Shown here piece after piece: positions 1 through 9,212 of a stretch of DNA of 64,000 nucleotides. A program made the translations under genes and the position numbers. Source of the stretch: Danxiaibacter flavus (GTDB taxonomy: Bacteria; Bacteroidota; Bacteroidia; Chitinophagales; Chitinophagaceae); NCBI RefSeq assembly GCF_041060425.1, contig NZ_JAULBC010000002.1, positions 558,001-622,000 of the forward strand. The letters are read 5' to 3'. The notes under the pieces were generated by a model. That model ran no database searches. It worked only from the letters and a program-made list of their open reading frames with translations, and was not told the origin of the DNA. How positions within the stretch are numbered: position 1 is the stretch's first letter; every line of letters begins with the position of its first letter.

Positions 1-837
1 ATAACGTGTAACGAAGCCTTCCACAAAAGCCGCAATCATAAAAACGGGCACCAGGCCGATGATGATCTTAATACCGTCTTTAGCACCGTTCTTTAAAGCA
101 GTAATGCGCTTCAACGTTCCGGGGAACAACCAGCTTTTTCCAATAATAACACCAGTTGCAGCGGCTATGATGATAGCCGAGAGTTCCAATGTTCCGTGGA
201 GCATAACAGTAAGAATGGAAAGTCCGCCATATCCTTTGGAAAAGAACATGTATTCAAATGCTCCCAACCTGATACCTTCTTCCACCATATCTTTAACGCT
301 TAGCACTCCCAGGAAAATTCCTTCTCCGAAATATCGAAAGGCAACACTTACGTTATTGATCATAATGCCTATCCACATTAAAAAACTGTTGCCGGTCTGG
401 TATATGCCAAAGGGATTTCCACTTTCTATATTTTGTTCGGTCGTATTTACATAGAAGTCTCCGAGCATATTTCTTACAAAGCTTTCATCTGCTTTTGCAG
501 AAAAAAATCCGACAAACAAAAAGATCATAAAAAGGAGAAAACAGATCAATAGCACTAATTGATGCCTGGCAATTGTTAGTGGCAAATCATATTTAAAAAA
601 AGTAACGAACCGGTTGGTTTCTTCTCTCCTGTTTTTGTAGATAGACAAGTATCGCTTCGAAGCCTCAGCATTTAAAAAGCGGGTGACCTTACTATAAGGA
701 TAATAGCTTTTGGCATAGCCGAGATCTTCCACAAGCTGGGTGAATTCACTGGCCATTTCATCGGTGTCGGGTGAGGGTTGTTGACTGATTCGCTCCCACC
801 GTTCCTTATTCTTCTTTATGAATAACGCTTCGCGCAA
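1..837 (-). CDS. Stage II sporulation protein M-like membrane protein (partial)
   Basis: Reading leftward from a TTG at 835-837, the frame stays open to the window edge and gives 279 residues. It begins LREALFIKKNKERW and contains ISQQPSPDTDEMASEFTQLV, then hydrophobic segments (LVLLICFLLFMIFLFVGFF; FGEGIFLGVL; LELSAIIIAAATGV). The last visible residues are EGFVTRY, typical of the C-terminal part of SpoIIM (DUF95) proteins. In Bacteroidota this family accompanies RDD proteins and has nothing to do with sporulation; its role is unknown. An in-frame TGA lies six codons upstream of the TTG and there is no ATG between, so TTG is the probable start. The gene is divergent from the RDD gene. The missing end lies outside the window. 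Confidence 0.85.
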   Translation of the reverse strand, partial: MREALFIKKNKERWERISQQPSPDTDEMASEFTQLVEDLGYAKSYYPYSKVTRFLNAEASKRYLSIYKNRREETNRFVTFFKYDLPLTIARHQLVLLICFLLFMIFLFVGFFSAKADESFVRNMLGDFYVNTTEQNIESGNPFGIYQTGNSFLMWIGIMINNVSVAFRYFGEGIFLGVLSVKDMVEEGIRLGAFEYMFFSKGYGGLSILTVMLHGTLELSAIIIAAATGVIIGKSWLFPGTLKRITALKNGAKDGIKIIIGLVPVFMIAAFVEGFVTRY

Positions 838-869
838 GGTCTGGATTTTTTTTCAAGGTAAATGATTAG

Positions 870-1050
870 TTTCAAATTGGAAAATTTGAGGATTTGAAAT
901 TTGAGATTTGAGGCGTGAGGGGTGAGACACAAGGTCCGAGGCATTATATCTCTTACCTTATCCCTTCTGCGTTAAGCCTTACGCCTCACACCTCATGCTT
1001 CTATCAAAAAACGTATAACGTACCACTTATAACTTATAACTTTTCCCTAC
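870..1050. repeat. Word-like degenerate repeats between divergent spoIIM-like and RDD genes
   Basis: This gap is built from three kinds of short degenerate tandem words. First come AAATTTGAGGATTTG-like words (about 875-912). Next are GCCTCACACCTCATGC-like words in both orientations (about 908-1000). Last are ACGTATAACGTACCAC and AACTTATAAC words (about 1010-1042). The same words recur in other gaps of this window. No ORF or hairpin terminator is evident. Confidence 0.7.
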
Positions 1051-1063
1051 TTTTAAATTAACT

Positions 1064-1852
1064 ATGGCTCAACTAAGAATACTTACCTCATTTAACATCG
1101 AGCTGGATTTTGACACGGCTGAATTCCACAAGCGGCTTTTTGCCTGGGCGATAGACGTTATTATCATTTTCATATATTTCTTTACTGCAATAAAAGTGTT
1201 TAACAGCCTTTTCAGCTCTGAAACCGAAAACATTAACGGGTGGGCCATTTTCCTGATACTCTTGGCGCCAATGTCCCTGTACCCACTGGTTACTGAGATA
1301 ACAATGAATGGACAAACACTTGGAAAAAAATTGGTAGGGATACAGGTGATCAACGAAACTGGCGGCAATGCAACAATCAGCCAGTTCCTTATCAGGTGGA
1401 TGCTTCGTTCGTCGGACCTGATGATCGTGATAATGATCTTTGCCATTCTGCTTAAAAATGAATACCTGCTCCGCGCGGTGATATTCACTTTGATATTGGC
1501 CATAACGGACCTGGCTTGCCTTGTCGGCACAAAAAAATCGCAACGCCTTGGTGATCTTGCCGCGGGCACCATCCTAATCAAAACAAAACAAAAGGCTGAC
1601 CTTACAGAAACCATTTTTATTGAAACACAGGATGATTATGTTCCGCTTTATCCTGAGGTAATGAGGCTTAGCGACAGGGATATGAACGCCATAAAGAATG
1701 TACTGAATGCCCTTTCTAAAAAAAGTAACTGGCCACTTGCTGACCGCACCGCAGAAAAGGTTCAAAGCATTTTAGGCATTCAATCGAAGCAGGATTCATT
1801 GAGTTTTCTGGAAACGCTGCTGAAGGATTATAATCATCTTTCAACCAAGTAG
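1064..1852 (+). CDS. RDD family membrane protein
   Basis: 262 residues. The RDD domain spans about residues 15-175. It starts with FHKRLFAWAIDVIIIFIYFF, where the F/R-R-x-x-A-x-x-I-D pattern is typical, and includes the conserved turn NGQTLGKKLVGIQVI near residue 85. A membrane stretch near 120-150 and the family ending QRLGDLAAGTILIK follow. The C-terminal 80 residues are soluble and charged. RDD proteins are poorly characterised integral membrane proteins, some linked to ion exchange; the function here is unknown. It is divergent from the SpoIIM-like gene, a pairing common in Bacteroidota. A near-consensus -7 box (TACTTTTA, 1048-1055) lies 8 bases before the ATG. Confidence 0.88.
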   Translation: MAQLRILTSFNIELDFDTAEFHKRLFAWAIDVIIIFIYFFTAIKVFNSLFSSETENINGWAIFLILLAPMSLYPLVTEITMNGQTLGKKLVGIQVINETGGNATISQFLIRWMLRSSDLMIVIMIFAILLKNEYLLRAVIFTLILAITDLACLVGTKKSQRLGDLAAGTILIKTKQKADLTETIFIETQDDYVPLYPEVMRLSDRDMNAIKNVLNALSKKSNWPLADRTAEKVQSILGIQSKQDSLSFLETLLKDYNHLSTK

Positions 1853-1861
1853 AATTTGGAT

Positions 1862-1898
1862 ACAGACCGGGATTTAGGGATTAGAGGATTTATCAGAT
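1862..1898. repeat. ACCGGGATTTAGGGATT word repeat
   Basis: Directly after the RDD stop, words of the type GACCGGGATTTAGGGATTAG are followed by related GATTnnAGGATTT words. Closely similar text (GACCGGGATTGGAGGATTTT) occurs twice at about 28295-28390, so this is a dispersed family and not coding sequence. Confidence 0.55.
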
Positions 1899-1935
1899 TG
1901 CTGACTTTGCTAATAATTACAGATATTTAGCTCGT

Positions 1936-2115
1936 ATGATAAAAGAAGCAACAAATATAGACTTCTATACTACCGGGAGGCAGCTCTCGCAAAATGACTT
2001 TGCACGGATTAGCGAATGGATCAGGAAAAACAAACAAAAACAGCACACAAATAACCTTTTTAGAAAATCCGGCACCAAAAAGCTCTCCCATTCCAACAAG
2101 AATAAACAGGGTTGA
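1936..2115 (+). CDS. Small hypothetical protein (59 aa)
   Basis: An ATG at 1936 opens a 59-codon frame. The product begins MIKEATNIDFYTTGRQLSQ, continues DFARISEWIRKNKQK, and ends in a Lys/Asn/Ser-rich basic tail. The first 40 residues look like a real folded or helical segment, and similar small proteins with a TTGRQ...F..ISEWI pattern are, as far as I recall, found in Bacteroidota; I know no function. It follows the RDD gene on the same strand by 83 bases. The tail could be degenerate. Confidence is moderate because the ORF is short. Confidence 0.5.
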   Translation: MIKEATNIDFYTTGRQLSQNDFARISEWIRKNKQKQHTNNLFRKSGTKKLSHSNKNKQG

Positions 2116-2720
2116 GCGCCATAGTTAGTGAGTAGAATAGTTTCGGGTCGAGCGCACCTGCAACAAATTACAGTTTACCTATTCACAATCTGCCTTGTTT
2201 TTATTGCGTCTTTCAGCGCTTGATTTTCTTTGGCAATTTTTATTCATAAGACGATGCCAATAGTGATGCTTCGGCGCCCGTCAGCGTCGGAAATACTACT
2301 TAAAATTGATCACTATTATTATCAATCTGTCATAGCACGAACAATTGGTGAACTGCAGTCAAAAGTGAAAAAAAGGAAGTTTCCGGCATATTCAAAGGGC
2401 TGGCTTGATTCATTGCCGTCGCGCTTCAGCCGACGGACAATCATTGGCCTTTTTATCGGGCTTTAGCCAAAAAGCGAGTTATGTGGCTAAAGCCATTGTC
2501 GATAAGTCTGCATTTTCCGTTCGCTAAAGCGGAACGGCAATGAAAAAACATCCTAATACTCAAATCTGTCATTGGCACGACAAGAGATATCTCCCAAAGT
2601 TGAAGATGCTTCCTTATTCGATTTACTGATTGCCAATATTTATTTATAGCGATAAATTTAATTTGGACAACTCTCTTGCTGATGGCTAATGGCTGATAGC
2701 TGATAGCTCATAACTCACAG
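2116..2720. other. Long gap between convergent genes; no credible gene
   Basis: This gap lies between the 59-residue ORF and the 3' end of the TonB receptor gene. A 78-codon frame at 2230-2466 runs through palindromic repeats and has no recognisable features, so I do not call it. The gap holds the palindrome cluster at 2411-2542 and a copy of the element ATCTCCCAAAGTTG at 2589-2602, found again at 22691-22704. It ends with AGCTGATAGCT words that reach the receptor stop codon. Confidence 0.6.
2411..2542. repeat. Cluster of three palindromic hairpins (REP-like)
   Basis: Three hairpins stand in series. CCGTCG (2416-2421) pairs with CGACGG (2431-2436). GGCTTTAGCCA (2459-2469) pairs perfectly with TGGCTAAAGCC (2484-2494). 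CCGTTCGCT then runs into AGCGGAACGG (2518-2537). The outer words CATTGCCG (2411-2418) and CGGCAATG (2535-2542) are also complementary and could enclose the whole unit. The loops and arms resemble each other, as if derived from one CCGTC-GCTTTAGC-GACGG unit. Confidence 0.7.
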
Positions 2721-2723
2721 CTA
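2680..2723. repeat. AGCTATCAGC word repeat overlapping the receptor stop codon
   Basis: Degenerate words related to GCTGATAGCT and GCTAATGGCT run up to and include the TAG stop of the TonB receptor gene (2721-2723). The same family is found at 20725-20770, 20865-20898, 51048-51085 and 52045-52075. Confidence 0.7.
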
Positions 2724-4823
2724 CCTAATCTCAACGGTACACCCTACCCAAAAGTTACGTTTTGCGGCGGGGTTAAAATATCTGTTGCCGGCGGCATTAA
2801 GATCATTGCCCAAACTATAGGATTGATTCAGCAAATTGTCAATTCCTCCAAAGAAATTAAGATGCACGGAAGACAATTGCTTTTGATAGCCAATTTTCAT
2901 TTGCATTAACTGATAACTATCTGCATAAACGCTATTGGCATCATTCAACGGAATTTTTCCCGTTGCATTTAATGAAACAGTGGCATAATATCCTTTTCGT
3001 GTATGAGCTTCTAACGTTGATGCATTTATGTTGCGTGGCACGCCTGTTAATTTATTGCCGGAGTAATTGTTGGCACCGGATACATACTGGTCAAATTTGT
3101 AAGGCTGATAAGAAAAACTGTTGCTTAATATCAGCGCCGAAAGAAAAGCATTTTCGTTGTGAATGATGAATGCCTTAAACCACGCTTCCACACCTTGTTG
3201 TTTGGTGCTGCCTGCATTCACGAAATAGTCGGTTCCGGCATCACTCACTCTTCTCACAATTGCGTTCTTTAAGCGGAAGTCATAGAACGAAACATCAAAC
3301 TGAAGTCTGGATTGTAACGTACTCCCCTTTATGCCGGCTTCATAATTCCATCCATTTTCCGGTTGCAGATTGTAAAAATTTCCGTCGCCCGGTCTTATTT
3401 CCGCTAAAGTTGGTGGCGAGAATCCCTTCGCGGCAACAGCATACAGGAATATGTTTTTAGCCACAGGGTACGAAACACTAAAACGCGGAGCCGGAAGCGC
3501 ATCTGTATTGTTTTCCTGGTAACCTTTTGATTGCGGATCGGATATTCTCTTATAACGTAACAGCTGCTTATTGCTGCTTATGCCCACCTGCACATTCAGC
3601 TTATTAAAAAAAGTTGCGTTTACCTGTGTGAACAAGAAATATTGGGTGGCATACAGTACATCTTTGGATTGTACATTTCCAGGGATGCCCTTATCGTTAT
3701 CGTAGTCATCAATTCTCGAATAATTTTGCTGCCACTCTCCTCCTGCCAGCAAGTGCAGGTCCACACCTGTCGCCTGAACAGCATAATCAAAAGAGGTTCT
3801 GGCTCCGTAATTCCATTCATTCCTTTTTTCATAATTGGTGATGAACGGATTTTTGAAGTCGGTATGATTTACCGTTAGCGAAGTTGTATTCTTAAAATGT
3901 TTTGCTAACTGCGATTCAAGTGATATTCCGGCAAAAGCAGTTTTATTATAAACAGCCGCCTTTTGTTGCAAAGAGGCCGGCCGGGCCATCGACGGCATGG
4001 AATCCATCTGTTGTTTTGTTAAACCTCCGGGGGTTTTGTAAAACATGTCGGTATAAAATAAAATAGCGGACAGTTTCTCTTTAGGACTGATCTCCCAACT
4101 GCTGTTCCACTGAACAGCGTCTCTCCTCAGGGATGCATTCTGTCGGTACCCATCGCTTTGTGTGTGGGATTGTTGTAATGAAGAATGAAAATTTCCGGAG
4201 TTGTGATCCCATCCGGCGTGTTCTGCAAAAAGTCCATACGATCCGCCGGTTATTCCAGCCTGCAGAATATTTTTCTTTCCCTCTTTAATATAAGGGTGCA
4301 TAATTACAGCTCCGCCCGTATTGGCTCCGTACAGGCTGCTCGCTGGTCCTTTAATCACTTCCATGTAAGAAAGCTGGTTCAGATCCACTAACTGCAGGTA
4401 AGTATTACCCCCAGCGTCGGTAAAAGGAATATCGTTCCAGTACAACCGTACATTTCTAACTCCAAAAGGTGATCGCAATAAACTTCCCCGAATGGACAAG
4501 CGATAACTTCCCGGGCTACGTTCCTCCATTCGCACCCCCGCCACTGTATTTAATACCGGCACAAGTGATGCATTATCCAGCACATGCAATTGCTGTTGAT
4601 TGATAACAGAAATAGCCGCAGGCACTTCCTTCCATTTTGCATTCGTAGCAAATGCGCTTACGCTTACCTCTTTTAATTCATTTGTATCTTTCAAAAAAGC
4701 GACAGTATCTACTTGCTGACCAAAAGCAGAACTATGCAGTATGCTACCGATTATAAGGATACCCGCAACCTTGCCGAAGTGAGATTTGCAGTTAAAAGAA
4801 GTACGATGCAACAAATGCTTCAT
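2721..4823 (-). CDS. TonB-dependent outer-membrane receptor
   Basis: 700 residues. The N-terminal signal peptide has hydrophobic core GILIIGSILHSSAFG and ends near residue 36. A plug domain follows at about 55-165 (VPAAISVINQQQL; RMEERSPGSYRLSIRGSLLR; IKGPASSLYGANTGGAVIM). The rest is a beta-barrel ending in an aromatic/charged strand (FWVGCTVEIR). It lacks the N-terminal carboxypeptidase-like domain of SusC proteins, so it resembles the iron-siderophore, heme or cobalamin receptor type. It would use TonB energy to import a scarce ligand into the periplasm. No neighbouring gene reveals the substrate. It stands alone on its strand. Confidence 0.88.
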   Translation of the reverse strand: MKHLLHRTSFNCKSHFGKVAGILIIGSILHSSAFGQQVDTVAFLKDTNELKEVSVSAFATNAKWKEVPAAISVINQQQLHVLDNASLVPVLNTVAGVRMEERSPGSYRLSIRGSLLRSPFGVRNVRLYWNDIPFTDAGGNTYLQLVDLNQLSYMEVIKGPASSLYGANTGGAVIMHPYIKEGKKNILQAGITGGSYGLFAEHAGWDHNSGNFHSSLQQSHTQSDGYRQNASLRRDAVQWNSSWEISPKEKLSAILFYTDMFYKTPGGLTKQQMDSMPSMARPASLQQKAAVYNKTAFAGISLESQLAKHFKNTTSLTVNHTDFKNPFITNYEKRNEWNYGARTSFDYAVQATGVDLHLLAGGEWQQNYSRIDDYDNDKGIPGNVQSKDVLYATQYFLFTQVNATFFNKLNVQVGISSNKQLLRYKRISDPQSKGYQENNTDALPAPRFSVSYPVAKNIFLYAVAAKGFSPPTLAEIRPGDGNFYNLQPENGWNYEAGIKGSTLQSRLQFDVSFYDFRLKNAIVRRVSDAGTDYFVNAGSTKQQGVEAWFKAFIIHNENAFLSALILSNSFSYQPYKFDQYVSGANNYSGNKLTGVPRNINASTLEAHTRKGYYATVSLNATGKIPLNDANSVYADSYQLMQMKIGYQKQLSSVHLNFFGGIDNLLNQSYSLGNDLNAAGNRYFNPAAKRNFWVGCTVEIR

Positions 4824-4839
4824 AGTAGCAATGTAGTTT

Positions 4840-5290
4840 AAGTTGTACGTTGTAAGTTGTACGTGATACGTTTACCGATTCGAAGGTAGAGTTGTTTGAG
4901 CTTAAAGCCCAAAGCCTAAAGCTTAAAACTTTTCAACCCGCCGCATGTTCTGTTCGCGCCTTAGTGGCAAACAAGTTGTACGTTATAAGTTTTACGTTCT
5001 ACGTTTAAGCCATTGTAGTTACTTAAGCTTCCTCTTTTTGTCTCTTACCTTTGTGTCTCTTAGTGTTCTCCGTGTCTTCGTGTTTCCCACAATTCTTTGT
5101 GCCCCTTTGCGCCTTAGCGTCTTCGTGGCTAATCTCCGTGTTTCTCCGTGTCGCCCTGTCTCCGTGGTTCAAATATTCCCAAAATCCTTTGTGCCTCTTT
5201 GCGCTCTTCCTGACTTCGTCTTTCAAATATCCGTCGTGTTTCTCCGTGTCGCACTGTCTCCGTGGTTCAAACGTTCTTCAAAAAAAATCC
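4840..5290. repeat. Word-like repeats filling the gap upstream of the TonB receptor
   Basis: The 518-base gap between the receptor start and the pdhB stop contains no credible gene. At 4840-4875 and 4975-5005 are GTTGTACGTTGTAAGTTGTA words. At 4898-4930 are CTTAAAGCCCAAAGCCTAAA words. From about 5035 to 5272 there is a long run of words such as TTCTCCGTGT, CTTCGTG, TTTGTGCC, TTTGCGC and CCGTGGTTCAAA. Related CACGGAGAAACACGGAG text recurs at 18395-18500 and 34598-34645. The frame of 138 codons that crosses it is very rich in Cys, Leu, Ser and Val and reflects the repeats. Confidence 0.7.
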
Positions 5291-5341
5291 CGGAGCTTAT
5301 TCAACACCGGGACCATTTGATTTCTAACAACAGATTTTGTA

Positions 5342-6328
<987 letters not shown>

Positions 6329-6371
6329 ACTATTGATTCGTTAAGTTTAAAAGCCTTTTAAAAAAGCTCGG

Positions 6372-6401
6372 CAAAAATATAAGTTTATGCTTTACAAACA
6401 A
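6372..6401 (-). promoter_or_regulatory. Predicted pdhB promoter
   Basis: On the minus strand a TTG (6399-6401) stands 19 bases ahead of TATTTTTG (6372-6379). This fits the Bacteroidota -33/-7 pattern (TTG, 19 bases, TAnnTTTG). The -7 box is 43 bases before the ATG. Confidence 0.55.
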
Positions 6402-6551
6402 GTTTTAAGTTGAGAAGATGTGGAGCTTAAAGCTTAAAGCCCAAAGCGTAAACTGTGTCGCTGTTGTATAATATATAATATAAGCTCCCCGGGAAACGCC
6501 GTAAAATTCAACACATAGTTAAAAAACACAAAAGTTAGTGTGCAAAACGTT

Positions 6552-6580
6552 TTTGTTTCCTGATTTTTTTTCTACATTTG
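6552..6580 (+). promoter_or_regulatory. Predicted blaI-M56 promoter
   Basis: TACATTTG (6573-6580) matches TAnnTTTG, with TTTG at 6552-6555 and a 17-base spacer. The -7 box lies 19 bases before the ATG, immediately ahead of the inverted repeat at 6582-6597. Confidence 0.55.
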
Positions 6581-6581
6581 A

Positions 6582-6597
6582 TACGAAACAATTCGTA
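6582..6597. promoter_or_regulatory. Predicted BlaI operator
   Basis: TACGAA (6582-6587) and TTCGTA (6592-6597) form a perfect inverted repeat with a 4-base spacer. It sits between the -7 box and the ATG of the BlaI-type repressor, so binding would block its own promoter. Operators of BlaI/MecI proteins are likewise short dyads starting with TAC and ending with GTA. Confidence 0.6.
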
Positions 6598-6599
6598 AC

Positions 6600-6983
6600 A
6601 TGAGTACATTAAAACAAATTAAGCCCACCGAAAGTGAGTTGGAAATACTGCAAATATTGTGGAACAGGGGAAAAGCAACCGTTCGCGAAGTTCATGAAGA
6701 ACTGAGTGTTTCAAAGGAAAGCGGATATACCACTACCCTCAAATTAATGCAGATCATGTTTGAAAAAGGGCTCGTAACCCGGGACGACAGTAGTAAGACA
6801 CATATTTACGAACCACTAATTTCCAAGGAAAGCACACAGAAACAGCTGGTTGGTAAAATGGTCACTTCTTTATTTGGCGGCTCAACATCCAGTCTTGTTA
6901 TGCAGGCCCTGGGCTCAGGGGCTACCAGTAAAGAAGAATTAGAAGAAATTCAAAAAATTTTGGATAACCTGAAAAATCACTAA
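6600..6983 (+). CDS. BlaI/MecI/CopY-family transcriptional repressor
   Basis: 127 residues, the family length. A winged helix covers about residues 8-80: PTESELEILQILWNRGKATV, then REVHEELSVSKESGYTTTLK, then LVTRDDSSKTHIYEP. The C-terminal part is the helical dimerisation region. Such repressors dimerise on a dyad operator and are inactivated by cleavage after signalling from an M56 membrane protease. The partner gene starts 2 bases after this stop, which fits that model. An inverted repeat lies just before the start codon. The inducing signal is unknown; antibiotic resistance should not be assumed. Confidence 0.92.
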   Translation: MSTLKQIKPTESELEILQILWNRGKATVREVHEELSVSKESGYTTTLKLMQIMFEKGLVTRDDSSKTHIYEPLISKESTQKQLVGKMVTSLFGGSTSSLVMQALGSGATSKEELEEIQKILDNLKNH

Positions 6984-6985
6984 AC

Positions 6986-9115
6986 ATGCTAACGCTTTCC
7001 CATTCAGCTTTTTTACAGGCATTGGGGTATGCAATTGTTAACAGCTTATGGCAAATGGCCCTGCTTTGGATAGTAGTGGTTCTTTTAAACAGCCTTTTTT
7101 CATTTTCATCCAACGCACGATATAAGCTTGCCCTTACCGCTCAATTCGCCGGGTTCGCCTGGTTTCTTTTCACACTTCAGTTTTATTTTTCGAAGTGTCT
7201 TCAGTCCATCCAGGAAATGAAAGGAATTGACATTAACGCCCAAAAAGCACTAATAACACAACAAACAGCTGAAAATTTTAATACGAAGGTGTGGAGTGCA
7301 TTGATCCATATGGAACAAACACTTCCTTATTTATCAGTCGCATATATTTTGTTACTATTTGTATTGGGTTTTCGCTGGATCAGAAGTTACAGGTACACTC
7401 TGGAGATCAAAAAGAACGGTCTTATGGGGATTGATGACATATGGTCAGACTTTGTAAACGACATGGTTACCCATCTCAATATCAAAAACAAGGTATCCAT
7501 TTTTGCATCTACCATTGTAAACTCTCCCCTGACAATCGGATTTTGGAAACCGGTGATCCTTATTCCGATTGCAAGTGTCAATCATTTAACGGTGCAACAA
7601 TTAGAAGCCGTTATTCTTCATGAACTGGCTCACATCAGGCGGATGGATTATCTCCTGAACATCGTTCTGAGCATTATAGAAATTAGCCTGTTTTTCAATC
7701 CGTTTACGCAGCTTATCAGCAGATTCATTAAAAAAGAAAGGGAACATAGTTGTGATGACTGGGTACTTCAGTTTAAATATAATCCGGCCATGTATGCTGA
7801 GGCGTTACTTCAGCTTGCTTATCTGAACACGAGTCGCAGCACACTTGCGATGCCAGCCAAGGGTAACAAAGGCGATTTGCTTTCGAGGGTGAAACGAATG
7901 CTCAATCAAAAAGAGCAAACCTTTACTTATCGTCACCAAATTGTAGCCTTCGTCTTAATGACCTCAATTTTAAGTTCAATTGCATGGCTAAGTCCGATTA
8001 AAGCAGGACCGCCGATGGCGACAGGCACTTCAACTAAAACTATAATAGTAGAACCTGTTACAGCAAAAGTTGATAACCCCCTTTTCAACCCTGTCTTTTT
8101 CCTTAACGAACCGATGAAAAAAGAGATTACATATAAAGTTGAAGAATCAGCTAAACAAGGTGTACAGGAAGCAATGAAAGGACTGGTTGAAGCAAAGAAA
8201 GCTGTTGAAAAGGTTGCTCCATTGGTATTAACTTCTCTACAAGCATCAAATGAGGCCATTAATTTAATTTCACCAAAAGATATTAGCAATCAAATTGTTA
8301 TAGCAACTGATGTAATTAAAAATGCACAGATACCCGTTACATTTGCATACAATGCCGATTCAATTCAAAGAGTAGTTAATAAAGAACTGGCGAAAGTAAA
8401 ATTCGAATGGTCAAAAGACAAGCTCGATGAACAAGTTGCTAAAGCAAAGATTGAAATGAGCAAGGTGGCAGCATTGCAATGGCTTTCTGCAGATAAACAG
8501 GCTACTATTCAGAAGTCAATGGATGAGGCTATTAAACAATTAGAAGAACTGAACCTGCAATTTAATTTAAATGAGAATCAAAATGCTTCCGAGTCTCCAA
8601 AGGATCGATCAAGAGCAAGAAGAATGCAAAGTGCAACTCCACCACCGCCACCAGCTCCGCGGCCTTTAAGAAATGAAAACAAGACCCAAACTGACAATTC
8701 TGACAATGTCAGTTTTAATTTCAATTACTCACCTTATTTGTTTGATTCACAATATGATACATTATACAATTGGAATTCGAACGATACCTGGGAAGATTAT
8801 AAAGTAGCTAAAAACAGGTATGATTCATGGAACGAGGAGTATCCGGTTAATGAACATAAGGCATTTATAAATGTTCGTAATAGTAACAACACTACTGCTG
8901 TATTACCTGCTGTATGTAAAGTAGTTATAAATAGAGATGATAAAAAAGAGACTTTACAATTAAATAAGGTTAAGATGGCTAAGCTGATACATGTTATGTA
9001 TGTGCTAAACGAACAAAGGCGTATATCTGCAGATGCACCGGGCGCACAAGCTGTTCCGGCAGCATGCCCCGAGCCTAAAAGGCCTGCGAAAATCCTTACA
9101 ATTGGAGTTTTTTAG
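6986..9115 (+). CDS. M56 (BlaR1-like) membrane metalloprotease with an unusual C-terminal region
   Basis: 709 residues. Membrane segments lie near residues 12-32, 35-58, 112-130 and 312-332. The zinc site HELAH is at 212-216 (EAVILHELAHIRRMDYLLN), with a downstream candidate ligand in REHSCDDW near 253. BlaR1 proteins sense ligands outside the cell and cleave the BlaI repressor inside. Here the usual penicillin-binding sensor domain is absent. After the last membrane segment the protein instead has a Lys/Glu-rich, probably coiled-coil stretch (about 370-535), a PPPPPAPRP run near 550 and an Asn/Tyr/Asp-rich tail. It is co-transcribed with blaI and ends at a strong terminator. Confidence 0.9.
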   Translation: MLTLSHSAFLQALGYAIVNSLWQMALLWIVVVLLNSLFSFSSNARYKLALTAQFAGFAWFLFTLQFYFSKCLQSIQEMKGIDINAQKALITQQTAENFNTKVWSALIHMEQTLPYLSVAYILLLFVLGFRWIRSYRYTLEIKKNGLMGIDDIWSDFVNDMVTHLNIKNKVSIFASTIVNSPLTIGFWKPVILIPIASVNHLTVQQLEAVILHELAHIRRMDYLLNIVLSIIEISLFFNPFTQLISRFIKKEREHSCDDWVLQFKYNPAMYAEALLQLAYLNTSRSTLAMPAKGNKGDLLSRVKRMLNQKEQTFTYRHQIVAFVLMTSILSSIAWLSPIKAGPPMATGTSTKTIIVEPVTAKVDNPLFNPVFFLNEPMKKEITYKVEESAKQGVQEAMKGLVEAKKAVEKVAPLVLTSLQASNEAINLISPKDISNQIVIATDVIKNAQIPVTFAYNADSIQRVVNKELAKVKFEWSKDKLDEQVAKAKIEMSKVAALQWLSADKQATIQKSMDEAIKQLEELNLQFNLNENQNASESPKDRSRARRMQSATPPPPPAPRPLRNENKTQTDNSDNVSFNFNYSPYLFDSQYDTLYNWNSNDTWEDYKVAKNRYDSWNEEYPVNEHKAFINVRNSNNTTAVLPAVCKVVINRDDKKETLQLNKVKMAKLIHVMYVLNEQRRISADAPGAQAVPAACPEPKRPAKILTIGVF

Positions 9116-9141
9116 TAACACCACCAATGACAATGTTAAAT

Positions 9142-9173
9142 AAAAAAGAAGGCTATAAATAGCCTTCTTTTTT
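9142..9173. terminator. Bidirectional rho-independent terminator
   Basis: AAAAAAGAAGGCTA (9142-9155) pairs perfectly with TAGCCTTCTTTTTT (9160-9173) across a 4-base loop. Both strands end in a T run. It lies between the M56 gene and the convergent WbqC gene and can serve both. Confidence 0.88.
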
Positions 9174-9212
9174 ATTTAATCACAACAACATAAACAGTTA
9201 TTAATAAATAAG

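Noticed and set aside
59..454. 131-codon plus-strand frame
   Set aside because: It is antisense to the SpoIIM-like coding region, which shows clear family motifs.
1..837. Evidence for sporulation
   Set aside because: SpoIIM-like proteins are common in non-spore-forming Bacteroidota; no other sporulation gene is present.
2230..2466. 78-codon frame on the plus strand
   Set aside because: It runs through palindromic repeats, has no domain and lacks a plausible promoter.
6600..9115. Beta-lactam resistance locus
   Set aside because: BlaI/M56 pairs are widespread regulators; there is no beta-lactamase nearby and no penicillin sensor domain in the M56 protein.
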